Shown here: positions 32,532 to 45,100 of the stretch, one piece after another
Layout: every line of letters starts with the position of its first letter
Numbering within the stretch: position 1 is the first letter of the stretch
Source: Pseudophaeomoniella oleicola
Lineage: Eukaryota > Ascomycota > Eurotiomycetes > Phaeomoniellales > Phaeomoniellaceae
Length of the DNA stretch: 64,000 nt
Reading direction: 5' to 3'
Assembly: GCA_003868215.1 (NCBI GenBank)
Contig: QWDQ01000006.1
Coordinates: 496,001 to 560,000, forward strand
Program-made: the position numbers and the translations under genes
Notes under the pieces: generated by a model
Database searches by the model: none
Seen by the model: only the letters and a program-made list of their open reading frames with translations
What the model was told of the DNA's origin: nothing

Positions 32532-35500
32532 ATGGCTGTCATTAATACCACGTCTGTTGCAGGGCTCATCCTGGCGCTCTATCTTTCGACTTTCATCCTC
32601 TTCGCTATTATACGAATAGCAACCGGTGTCTCAATCCAGAGAATTGGTTATCTGTCCCTGCGCCGCATTGCATTTACCCCTAAAGATGGGATTCGAGTAG
32701 AGCTCCGGAGCTTGGGATTGAACATCCATCGCCCAACTTTCGCCCAGCCGACATGGCTGAGCTTGCGCTTTACGGAGCTCTATGTCACGGTTGACCCTAA
32801 GTCGTTACGGCAGTCGAGAACCGCGAAGCACACTGTACCATCCGGTGAAAATCGTGCCAATGGCTCGCCTATCAATGCATCATCGAAACATGGGAAGGAA
32901 TATATGTCTGGTTCTATTTCTCAAAGTCACCTTTGGAAACGCCTCACCAATATTAAAGAAAAGATCAAGCGCTTGCACAGAAGGATCAATTGGATACGCT
33001 TGGTAGATATGATAGCTGTAAATTCCACAATAGAGATTCAGGACGTCGGCCGGATACAAGTCGGCATTTGCTCTCTGGCAGTGGACACTCGACAGAAGAT
33101 GGTTGATCGAGGAAAGCTATGGAGGCACAAGAAAGATGCCAGTGAAGGACAAAAGCCTGCTGAGTGGATTATGGTTACCAAGAGCTTATTGCTGTCTGTT
33201 CCCCGCGGCGAAGCTGTAGAGGTGCTGGACACGGTCTCGGTCAACATCCACGGACTCTTGTCGAAAGAGAAGGAAGGGCTGCGCGATGCGTCGGTATCAA
33301 TCAGATTGGGAAGATTGCACGTTCCGCTGGATGAGATTCTGGAGTTTCGCACCCGATTCTCCGAAAATTTCCCGTCACATGCACCACCACGAGACGTCGC
33401 CGAGGAAGACATGTCTTTCAATGCTGTTGCAGAAGAGCTCGATAGACCCGGATCCCGAGAAGAAGCACTCGTTCAGACCGTTGCAGATTCTAAGGCATTT
33501 GTAAGTTCAATCCTGCGAGGCATCCATGAAGTCCAAATGGCCTTGAGCTGGGTCCGTGTATCCCGTCGTATCCGATCTGCTCCAGGGTCGACGGCACTGC
33601 TGCTTAACGTCGTGCTTCATGAGATGGGGGTTGATCTTCACCGCCTCGATCCGCGCACTCCTGCACATCGAATGTACTTTTCTCGAGATGATATCGCTCA
33701 TCAAGCACTCGTTGCAGTGATATCAATGTCAGTCACGTTGGGCGAAAGAGGAACGGAACCGAGCAGATTAGTGTACGTACCTATGGCAACCACTACTGTC
33801 AGGACGACAGTGCCTGCTAAGACTGTCACTTTCTCTGAACACCGAGATGTGGCTGAGCGAAACGCTAACATCCTGTTTGCGAATCTGGCCATTACCTCCC
33901 CGTCCCTGGATCTGGAACCGCGACATCTGCCTCTGTTGATGTCCATTGCTGGGCCGAAATCAGGGCCGACACGATCACCCACGAAGAGCAACCATAGACT
34001 AATCTCAAGGCTTTTACCCAAAGTGAATATCAAAGTCTCCATACAAGAACCTGTTATCCGCTGTGCATTACCTTTGCAAAGCCAATCAACAAAGATCTCT
34101 GATGAATTCGATCTGCTAATTTCGTCGGTCTCCTCAATATCTCTCGATGTTGAATCTTCTCATTCTTCTACCAATGACCAGGAATATTGGTTGGCTTCAA
34201 ATTTTCGAATGGCCGACCTGAGGTTTTACTACCAATCATCGATTGGTGAGAAGCATGATATGGTGTTGATGGAGGCATTTGAACTCAAGACACAGTTGAA
34301 CGCAGCGGCAGAAGTTACAGTTGTAGCGCTCGGAAGTTTACGAACGTTTACTATTCGTATGGTGAGGGAGGAAGTAAGCCAAGGGGTATACCGTATCGTG
34401 AAGCAGTTTCAAAAGAACGCCCAACCAGAGAAGCTGCGAACTCCGGCTGATCATGCGCCGCGTCCTTCATTTTTGAGACGTGTGCCGAAATGGCTTGCTG
34501 AGGTCCAGCTAGAAGGGTCAGATTTCGCTGTTGAGATAGCAGGTACTGATCCGCAGATCTCTCCCAACACCCGAGGCTTAGCTCTGCAGCTGGAAACTTG
34601 GACCGCTGAGTATGTGTCCCAAAGAACCCAAATGGGAAGACGTGGGTCGTCCTCACGGAGAAGAACCAGTAGTAGCGCTACCGTAGTGGAAGCACCGCTG
34701 TCGCCAAGTCGCCACCAGCAAGCCAATCGTAAGTATGGCAACAACGCTACGGATGGCCGAAGACTAGCTATACACATTCGAAATCTGGAAGGGTATATCA
34801 TCGAGTCTGAAGATTCCTGGGAGTCTGAGCCTTTCCTATCTTTGCCACGGTCTGAAGTAGCGTTGAGCACGTCAAGTGACCTGCAAGGCGCAATTTTCCA
34901 TGTCAACGCTTACACTCGAGCTCTATTTTTGCACTTTTCTCTCTATCGCTTCTATGCACTCGGTGTGGCGGGTATGGTTCTCAATGAAGCTGTTCTCGGT
35001 CCGCCTCCGAATTTGGCATCTACTACGTCTGCTGTACCGGAGGAGTCAGGCAAAAGTACCCGGATCCCTATCGCGGCAGATCATATACAACATGCTACTC
35101 CTCCACGCTCCTCAGAGCTGCTCACGATCGACGTCAAAGCTTCCCTTGTACAGGTCAAAGCTCGAATGCCTCATGACCCACCAATGCTTCTGCAAATGTA
35201 CGACGTGGCTGCCGGACGTCACCGTTGGTCAGCACCTTTTCTCAGGTCCCACTTATGGCGTCTGCATGCAGAGGCTCCGTTCGCGAAGGGAGTATGGGCA
35301 CGTGTCGTTAGCGTCAACAATGTTCGTCTTGATATTCGACGGATGAAGAAGAGATCTGGTGCAACTGTGACTGAAGAACAATCAATTGACCTGTCGACGG
35401 ACTTTGTGCGACTTGCAGTACCTCATGGTCTCACAATGTATAAAGTGTTCGATAATTTTGTGAACACGATGAAGACGATGGTCCAACTCCGACATCGATT

Positions 35501-38500
35501 TACAACGCGAAGTAATGAATACATCCTAGAGAAATTGCCTGAAGGGCCAAAGCGGGTTCCAAAGTTGTCCCTGCGAAGCAAAGCTCTGGCTTTCGAACTG
35601 GAAGACGATCCATTCGAATGGAAACTTGGTTTGATCTACCGGGTGGGCAAAATTGAACAGATCCAAAGAAATGCTCGAGAAGAAGCCTATCATGCAAAAG
35701 TCAAAAAGCTCGAGAGTCAGAAGAATGGAAGAGCCTCGTCACGACGTCGATACCAGTCACATTATCCGCGAAGCCAAACTAGTCAACGCACCGAGGAGCG
35801 TTCACGAAGCAGGAGCTATGATAGAAGATCTCGACGAAGGTCTGGATCTCGAGGCCGCCCAGGCTTACGATACGATCCTGAGGGTGTCTGCGATATGAGC
35901 TCAGCAGCTAAGATCAGTCCTCCCGATGCCTGGCAGAAACTTCAAGAACACAATGCACGAAGCTGGAAGCGGCGCATCGACAACGCCATGTACATACAAG
36001 ATTCTAAGATAAAATCTATCAGACGGATGTTCACTGGTGCCGATGAACCACCCCATGATGCCGAAGAGCATGAAGCCGTGCTCGCTATACCTGGTCGACC
36101 TGGTCTCATGAGCGCCATCATAAGCGATCTACATCTCATGATCGACAAACCATCTTTCCCTCTTGCAGAATGTAGCCGATTTCTGCACGCAATTGGGAAA
36201 GGCATGCCCCACGACATGCAGTATACGCTTCTAGTACCGATGCATTTGAAGTTGAACATGGGTGAAGCTCGCGTCATGCTTCGTGACTATCCTCTAAACC
36301 TTCTTCATATTCCTGCCATTCGTCCAGGCCAGCCTCCGAGGCTACCTAGTTGGTCACTCGATACTGATGTCGTCATTGCTGAGGAGTTCCGAGATCATCG
36401 AAGTACGCGACATGTGAAAGTTGATATCGTATCACCTTCGTACGATGACGAGGGAAAGCTAGTGCCTGGTTTTGCTCTCGATGTGAGGCGGACAGTATCG
36501 CCGGTAAAGACATATTCAAATGCTACGTTTGATATAAACACTAGCTTGGCAACGACCATTTCGTGGGGCACCTCCTATCAGCCGGTTATTCAGGAGATGA
36601 TGATGATATTTGAGGGCTTCACAAAACCCGAGATCGATCCGTCGGACAGGGTGGGCTTCTGGGATAAGATAAGACTAAGTTTCCACTCTCGCATAAGCGT
36701 GAATTGGAAAGGCGACGGGGATGTCCAATTGCGACTCAAAGGTGATTTTCCCAAGATATGATCTTGTTTTTGACCTCTTTGTAGCTAACTATCTCAAGGC
36801 TCACGAGACCCTTACGTTGTAACTGGTTATGGAGCAGGCTTCGTCATGTGTTGGCGCAATGACGTCCAATGGAAGATTCATACTGATGACGATCCACGCA
36901 AATTCATGACCGTTACCAGCGGCCAATATGTCCTTGCTATTCCTGACTACAGTCGTCAAGCCAGACACATGGATGGTTTGACTGCGAATCAAGAGAATGG
37001 AAGCATATCTACTAATAGTAGCCAAAAGAATGCTGCTGTTTTCAAGAAAGTTGTCATGAAATTATCTGGTAATGTTCAATGGACAGCAGGCTTGGTCTTC
37101 GAACGTGACCCTGCAGATGGAAAGCGCTCTTTCGACTTCAAACCGCATTATGAAGTCGTTTTAAGGAATCCCAAATATCTTAACGACGAGGAGCGTAAAG
37201 TAAGTCTTTTCATGCCGCTTACATTTTCAATGACTGACTTGTGCTTGACAGAATTATGATGCGTTTAAAGGCTTTAGGAGCGACCACATCCATCTTTCTA
37301 TAGGTGTCTCTGCGCCTTTTGACCGAGAATGGACCTCATCTAACATTGGCCCTTCGAAGAGTTACAATACGGTACACTTGACGCCTAAATTCTTCACACA
37401 CTTTTTTGACTGGTGGTCGCTCTTCTCGGGCGTCATGTCACTGCCAGTGCGCCAAGGGAAACTGTGGCGCGGTCCTGAAAAGAGAAGCAAAAAGTTTGGT
37501 CGACACCTGGCAACCATCAAATACAGCCTTCTTCTTTCCCCACTCTTTATGGCTCATATTTACAAGCACAAAGACGCAGAGGAGTATAACGAGGAGGTCG
37601 TGTCGGCAACCGGGCTTAAGCTTCGCCTGGACAGCTTCATGCTGGATCTCCATCAGAGGAGAGAAGCATTTGACACGTTGTCAAAGAACAAGTCGAAGCA
37701 GGCTCGTACGAGTGGCATGCGTATCAACCAGGCGCAACTCGATTTCATCTCGGCTGACATCAGGGCCGTATCAGCGAACATTGGGGGAACTACTGCCGAG
37801 GATATCATGAACGGCGACGACGACCTGCTTTCGAGTTTAGAACAGGCCCTTCCTGCAGTGGATATGTCGCGCTTCAATATTCCCGACCAGGACTTCTCTT
37901 GGATCGATATGGATGACTTTGTGGAACTTGACTGGGTCCTACCTTCAGAGTCAAATCCTGAGACAAACATTCTTCCGTTAGCCTACAGCCCTCGGTTCAC
38001 TTACATCCGCCAGACGGAGCATAACAGTGTCATCAATGGCGATGAATCAAGGAAAAGTCCATTTGGTGATGAACCTACCCATTACTGTGTTATGACCCAG
38101 GACAATGATCCCCGGAGAGTCCAGATGGCATTGGTGGAAGAACGCCTCAAAGCCATTGAAGCTCAACTGGAGGCGCACACTCGCTTGACTGGTGAACAAG
38201 AATTGAAATTTGTCAAAGAGGGTCACAAAGACAGCAGCTTGCAGGATCAGTTCAACGTCCTCGCCCAACAGGGACAAGACCTTCAATCCAAGCTTGTTCT
38301 TCTAAAAAATGGACTCAAACACCTGACCGCACTGGTCACGAAGACCAAAGCGCCTCCTGATTATGATGAGGATAGCACTAGGAGTGGCACATCATCTGAA
38401 ACCGGAAGTGAGCACAGTCCAGAAATGGATGGATTGTATACGTCACCAAACGATGAATTTACGAGTGACTTCAATAATAAATTCATCGTCCACAATGTAC

Positions 38501-41437
38501 AGCTCAAGTGGAATAATGCTTTGCGGAATATCATCCTACGTTACGCGCACCAAGTCAGCCATCGTCGCGGATTCGTTTATTATATGTCGAGACGAGCCGT
38601 GAAGTTCATTTTGGACATCGTGGACGAGCAAAACAAGAACAAGCAACGCCCGTCTGCGAACGGCACTCGTAATGCTTCCATGTCCCAAGATCAGCGATCG
38701 TTTGGAAACTCTTCGATGGAAGAGAAAGATGAAGACATTGTAGTGGAAGATCGCATTGAGCAGCTGTTGAACGATGCCAAGCGGTATGTGGATGCGGATG
38801 AGAATGATCGACCGGAAGCTGAGAAGCGTCCAAGTACTGCCGACTACGGAGAACAAATAGCAGAGGATTTCACGGCCCAGAACACGTATCATGTTCGCCT
38901 CATAGCTCCTCAGATCCAACTGCAGAGCGAGAAGAACCTCAAATCAGTCGTGTTGATTGCTGCGAAGGGCATGCAACTCAAGGTTATATCCATCATGGAT
39001 CGGGCGCGCCTGTCAGATGAAGTGAGTGGTCTCGTACAGCAAAGATACGCACTGGAGATGGACGGAGCACAGTTTTTCGTGACGAATCAGAAGCGTTTGT
39101 ACAAATATCTGCATTTGTATTCCGGAAACAAATATGGAAACCCACCGGGATCCGCGTGGCCGCCATGGGTGTCGCTCGAAGTAATGTTCGACTTCGATTT
39201 GAACCCCTTCGGATTCCAACGAGTGATCCAAAAGACATCTGCAACCCTCCACTATGAGAAATACAACAACTTGCGGTTGAAGTACAACGAACAAGTCGCC
39301 GCAGGTGGAGATGGGCAATCACGATCTGATGCAAGTCCAGAGTCACGAGTTGATCATCTCTGGGTTGACTTCCCCCGTGTTCGCGCAATATGCGACTCCC
39401 AGCAATATTATGCGATGTACATTATTGTTCTGGATCTACTTCTCTACAGCGAGCCATTGGAGAAGATCCGCAGCGAAAGACTGGAGAAGATTATGCTTGC
39501 TTCCGATTTTAGTGATCTCCGAGGGACGCCGGAAATGGTCACCCGGTTGCAGGAACGAATCCGTCAACTCGAAGACATCAAGATTCATTTTCAAGTCAAT
39601 TCACGCTATCTCGATCGACAGGGGTGGCGGGATCGTATTGACTTGGAAAGTGACCTCGTTGGCTACGAAGATGAGCTGTTTTTCATAATGAAAGCAATCA
39701 CCACTTCTCAACGAAAGAGCGATGATCACAAAGCTTCCGAATCAACTGGACTGCTTAGATGGTATCTCTCAGCTTCTGAAATAGTCTGGCATTTAATGAG
39801 AGACAAAAACGAACCTCTGGTGGAAATCCAACTTCGCAACGCTGCCTATGAGAGGATCGACAATAGCGACGGCTCGAACCATAATGCCATGGTCATCGAG
39901 CATATTCACGGATTGAATCTTCTTCCGAATGCTCTATACCCAGAAATAATTGGACCGTTCCACGATCCGAACAGGAAGGTTTCCAATGATGAGGCAGATG
40001 ACACGATGTTCAGGGTGCAGTGGTACATGCTCGAAGCCATAGCAGGCATTCCCGTTCTAGAGAATTTCGAAGTGACTCTGTACCCCTTGAAGATCCAACT
40101 TGAACGCGAGCTTGGAAAGAAATTGTTCGAGTATATTTTCCCGCAGGTTGGCAATGGCGCTTCGGAGACTGGGGGATTCTCTCCATTGATGATTAAGCAT
40201 ATGCAACCGCTCGATGAAGACGATGATTCAGAGACCGAACCTGTGAATGAAACCATCGTGGCTAATGCTGATAACACACCTCGGCCTGCGTCTCGCGATG
40301 CTTACGAATCATCGACTAGACCTGGTGCACTGGAGCTCCGACTGAAGCCGACAATGACTCTGCCATACAACGATAGCAGACCTTCTTCTTCATCAGCTTC
40401 ACTGAAAAGCAGGGGTCTGGGAGGCGGGACTACATTGAAGCAAGACTTCACGTCCCGATTCTTCTCGCATTCAAATTACTCTGGGGCAAGTAGTCAATCA
40501 TCTACGAGACATTCTGCGAAGCGTAAGGGCTCAGTGGATAGCTTAACCTTCACAGTCCAGCCTCCTTCGCGATCTTCCACCGGTCTCTCGTCTTCCACAG
40601 CCGACGACAAGCCGAAAAAATTTGCTCTTACTCGCTCATCGAGTAAGGAGAGCAGTAATAAAGATAAGGAGAAGCCATCTGACGATCTCTCACAGATGAT
40701 GTCTCGGGCGTCGAACTACATGACATTGGCTCACGTGAAGATCAACAGTGTGGTGCTATGCCTCAGCTACAAGGGCAAGGGCGAACGCAACATCAAGGAC
40801 GTACATGACTTTGTATTCCGTATGCCTGTGCTTGAATACCGTAACAAGACCTGGTCAAATCTGGACCTTGCTCTGCGGCTCCGACGGGACGTCACCAAGG
40901 CATTGATTTCACACACTGGCGCAATCATCGGAAACAAATTCTCACACCACCGCCCCAACAAATACCAGCAAAACCGTCTTCGGGAGCTCGCAAGTTCTTC
41001 ACAGATCTTGCCTAGCACAGAGGAAATCAAGAATACGTTCACTCGTACAGGAACTGCGGCCTCTCTGGCCTTGAACACTTCAAGAAGTCGGTCGCCGCAG
41101 AGATCGTTCACAACCGCAGGCCCGTCTCCGCTCTCGAGACACGGTTCCATGTCTTCTGACATTCAGAGTTCTGCATCAAGCGTCAACCTACCCACAGTAG
41201 CGCCATGGGATCGGCCTCGAAAAGAAGTAAGATACCCGTTGCCAATTTAAACCTCTCCAGTTTGCTGATTGTGTATTGCAGAGTAGCAGCTTCATCCCAA
41301 ACGCCCTGGGTCGGCGCTTGACGTTAGAGTCTCACCGAAATCGAGCTCGCGAATCGACACCTGAAGAATCCGAAGAGACCACCAAGAAGAAAACGGTACT
41401 GCTGCTGGGGAAAAAGATCCTAGATTCCCTGAGCTGA
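32532..41437 (+). CDS. FMP27: Fmp27 / BLTP2 (SABRE, Hobbit) bridge-like lipid transfer protein
   Basis: Very large member of the RBG family, whose rod-shaped repeats form a lipid-conducting groove between the ER and plasma membrane. Four exons: 32532-36741, 36799-37199, 37252-41226 and 41282-41437. Introns are about 52-57 nt and all junctions are in frame, giving 2,913 aa. A single N-terminal membrane anchor (AGLILALYLSTFILFAIIRI) is followed by GVSIQRIGYLSLRRIAF, the family opening. The exon 1/2 junction restores GSRDPYVVTGYGAG and then FVMCWRNDVQWKI. The hallmark WPPW motif (GSAWPPWVSLEVMFDFDLNP) lies at about residue 2170. An Arg/Ser-rich segment sits at about 1066-1113 and Ser-rich low-complexity sequence near the C-terminus. 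I start at the second in-frame ATG (GCGCCATGG) because it lies 9 codons before the anchor; the upstream ATG at 32487 would add 15 residues. Confidence 0.93.
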
Positions 41438-42121
41438 AGGTGATATGAATGCGTATCATTCATTGCACTCGTTGTCTACCGTTTGTCATACGAAGGTAGC
41501 TGTATTTTTTTATTTATTTTTTTTATTTTCATTTCTTGTTTTGCATTGATGGAGTACAGGTCAGCAGCATCATAGAGTCATTGCCAGCGGGCATGGGGAG
41601 GTCGATCTAATTTCCCACGTATCGGAAGGACGGTGGACATTTGATGTTGGATATTCAAGACAACGCGCAGCACAGGAGGATTGTAAATGTACGAGGCCGC
41701 ATGTAAAGTAGGCACCGAATTGATACATATGATCTATGCATATACCTGTTCTTTGACCTGACAGATCCATGTCAAATTATTCGTCGACCTCGCCCAAGAG
41801 ATGGATGATAGTAATTACCTACGATGGTGAAATTGACGGGATAAGATAAGATAATATCAGATAAGATAAAACATTAGGTTTATTTCTGCCAAGAACATCT
41901 GCAACCATTCGCATTCCCATCAAATCAAATCCTTGAATTTGTCCCCACCGGCGAACACATTCTCACCAGCAAGTTTACTTTGCCCTTCATGTCAAAGAGA
42001 GTTAGTTAGTGACTCGCTCGACGACTACGATCCTCATCGCGAATGATCTGATCTCATCTCTCAGCATCAAACGGACTGGAGATGTGATAGGGGAAGAAGT
42101 TGGAAATGGAAAGATGCGGCT
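41438..42121. other. Intergenic between Fmp27 and Tfc3
   Basis: 3' flank of Fmp27, with T-rich sequence at 41505-41545, and promoter of the TFIIIC gene. A GATAAGATAAGATAA-like run (41838-41868) carries several GATA motifs. No gene was recognised. Confidence 0.5.
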
Positions 42122-45100
42122 ATGGCTATGGCTCGCAGTCTCGATGATCTCTTAACATTCTGTCTGGATGAGATTGCCGTCAGTGGAGAGCATGGTAAGT
42201 TCATCGCCCTCTTCTGTTCTGCTATACTTCATCGACCCGCGAAGGAGATAAAGGAAGAATCGAGAATTACCGGATCAAGGAAGATGTTTTGGTGATGATC
42301 GAGTCTATCGCGACTTGGATCTTGCGTCGTGGTCGTGTGTTCGAGTCGCTTTGCTTTGATCGTCTTTTTTCCTTTTTTTCTCCCTTCCTCGGACTGTACC
42401 GTCGGGGTTTGATCTTGGCCTGCAACTCCCCATTACTCACCCGCAACCACACTGCTCCTGACGAAGCTGACCCAAACATAAAAAATTCAGGCATTAACCC
42501 AAGCGACCTCTACAAAATCGTAACTGCTTTTTATGATTCCTTTCGAGATACGCACGACGCAGCAGATCTAAATGGATCTCATAACCCAAAAGTGGGTCGA
42601 AGAATCCCTGTCGTAGATCACGCTTTTCTGGAACGAGTGTGGAAATGGTTGACGAGACACCCTGATGTCTACGTCGGTCGGCACAAGGAAGGCAATCAAT
42701 TATCCCTCACAGATGTTGAAAATCGAAATGCCACAGATGGCTCCAGTAGAAAAGCTGCCGCCACAGAAGGAGATGTTGACCTCACCCCAGCTCCCGATGT
42801 TGATCAGAAACCACTTCGCGTCTACATCACCGAAGAACGGACGTGGTGGGCAATTTGCGGTCATGGTCCTGACGCCACGAGAGTCTTTCCATTTGAATTC
42901 ACGTTGCTCTCCATCATTGCCTCTCGCAGAAGCAAAGGCATCCTGCAGGGTGATCTCGTGCGACTCAGTGGTCAAGACAAGCGATCAGTGCCAGGGCGTA
43001 CCGACAGTCTGCGTGACAAAGGGTACATTGAAAAAAGGGCGGTTCTAGCTAAGGGATCGCGTACGAGCTTGCTAATCTTGAAGAGATTCACGTCTCAAAA
43101 CAGCGCCGAATTTCTGGAGAAGGATGCGGCTAGCGGATCTGCAGATACCGAGGGTCATTCCTCCGGTTTTGTCGATCAAGTCATGCTCATCCACAATATA
43201 TTTGATATCGTGCGGCAAGCTGGACTCATTCTGCGTGATGATCTGAAAAACAACCTCGGTCTTAAAGTTCGCATCCAGTGGAAACTACTCAGCCGCATCA
43301 TTCGCAGGTTCGAAGCATGGGGCTGTTTGAGGCGCGTCAATGCTGCATCGACGCAGTCAGCAAGCTTTGATCGCCATTATCCCTGCATCAAGTACCTTCG
43401 AGATCCAACGGAGGAGGAGATAGACCGCTATTGTACCGTTGGCGCTTCCCGCACAGCACCCGAGGATCTTGATATAGATGCAGAGGGAGAAGATGATGAA
43501 GATCCTGTGCGGGCCTCTGCCGATGCTGCCACAGTTGAAATAGGCCAATTACAAGAAGTCAGTCGCGCACTTCCAAGTTGGAATCCAGACCGTCTCTTGC
43601 CAAATCTGGTCACCTCGATCATTGATACTGCGGGTGTAAGGGGAATGACTATGGTGGAATTGAAAACAATCATAGCCGGTCCGTTGTACTCACGGCCCAT
43701 TGACTTCTACGTTGGCAGATTGGTTGAGAGCTGGATCACGTCGCAACCTTCTCATCTCAGACATCTTTCTATCATTCGGGACACAGCTATGGATAAGAAG
43801 ACCGCATACTTTCGCCATTACATGTTTGAGCATTTTGAACAACTCGTAGAGAAAGGTGGCGCCTTCTGGGAAGGAGTCGTCATTCCCGGGAGAAAATCAG
43901 CAAATACCCAAAATATCATCGCAGCTCTTCTCTCGAAACCAGAGAAGGATGAGTTTGGGTTTCCAGTCACAATGCAACCATTCGGGCAGTACGATGCCGA
44001 TAAGCAGACTGTTTCTGAAATGATGCGAAGCATTGATCCTGGCCGGTGGGTTCTGTCCAGCTTGGATCCAGTAGTTGTGCAAGTTGCTGGCCACGACGAA
44101 GTTCGGTATGGGATCCGGCGACAACGTAGTAATAGTGTCATCTCCAGGGACACAAAATTGTCTACTCCACGAAGGCCACGTCTTCCTGTTACTCCCCTTA
44201 AGACAGAGCAGATGACCCCAAAGAGCACGCCGGGGAGAAGAAAAGGCCCAGACCGTACGATCTCCACAAACAAGACTCATGGACGCCCACGGAAATACGA
44301 GCGTGGAATGGAGAAATTTTGGAGGGTTATGGGCACTAGGTTACTTCGAAGTCGAGGAATAGAACTCAAGGGAGGTGGTATCATGAGCCACCCTCTCGTG
44401 AAAGAAATGATGCAGAACCGCCCCGGGGACTTTGATAATACATATACGCAGGCTTTGCAGTATGGTGCCCCGACTCCCCTGTACCCCGTCGATATTACGG
44501 AAGAGTGGGTGGACAAGACTAAGAGCTTTTTGAAACGAGAGGCTACTGGGGTTTATGTTTCCCCTATAATTTCCATCACCAATGAATTCACCAACGCAGA
44601 AAGGTTCAAGCGGCTGGTTGTTATCAAGTCTAGCAGACTCAGCGAGTGCTCATTTTCCGACCTACGAACTGTCAAGTCACGTTACACTCCCAAAGTGCAT
44701 TTCTTCATCTCTAGTGTCGCGCATACTCTACACGTTCCTCGAAAGCTCCCTTCCAGCAGTATCAGCCTCCCCATCGGGTGGCTTATCCCCACGTCTTCTG
44801 GCAGTCTTCCGCAACCACCGGTGCCGGCTCTCTCAACTGTTCACAGATCTATCGAATATCTGCCCTCTGTTGCTGCGCACACAATCTCTCATTTGAAAAG
44901 CGTCAAGAAAAGGGGGAGGGGCAGGGGAAAGAAGGAGAATGGGACGGCTCAAAATGACACGAAATTTGCTTCAAGGAGCAAGGGAAGCCGACCGTCTACC
45001 TCCAAGGCTGAAAAGACGACGTCTGGACCTGTCATGGGCGTGTTCGAAAGCAAGCGTCGACCAGCAACAAAATTGACTGCAAGAAGTCCAAGTGTGGTGT

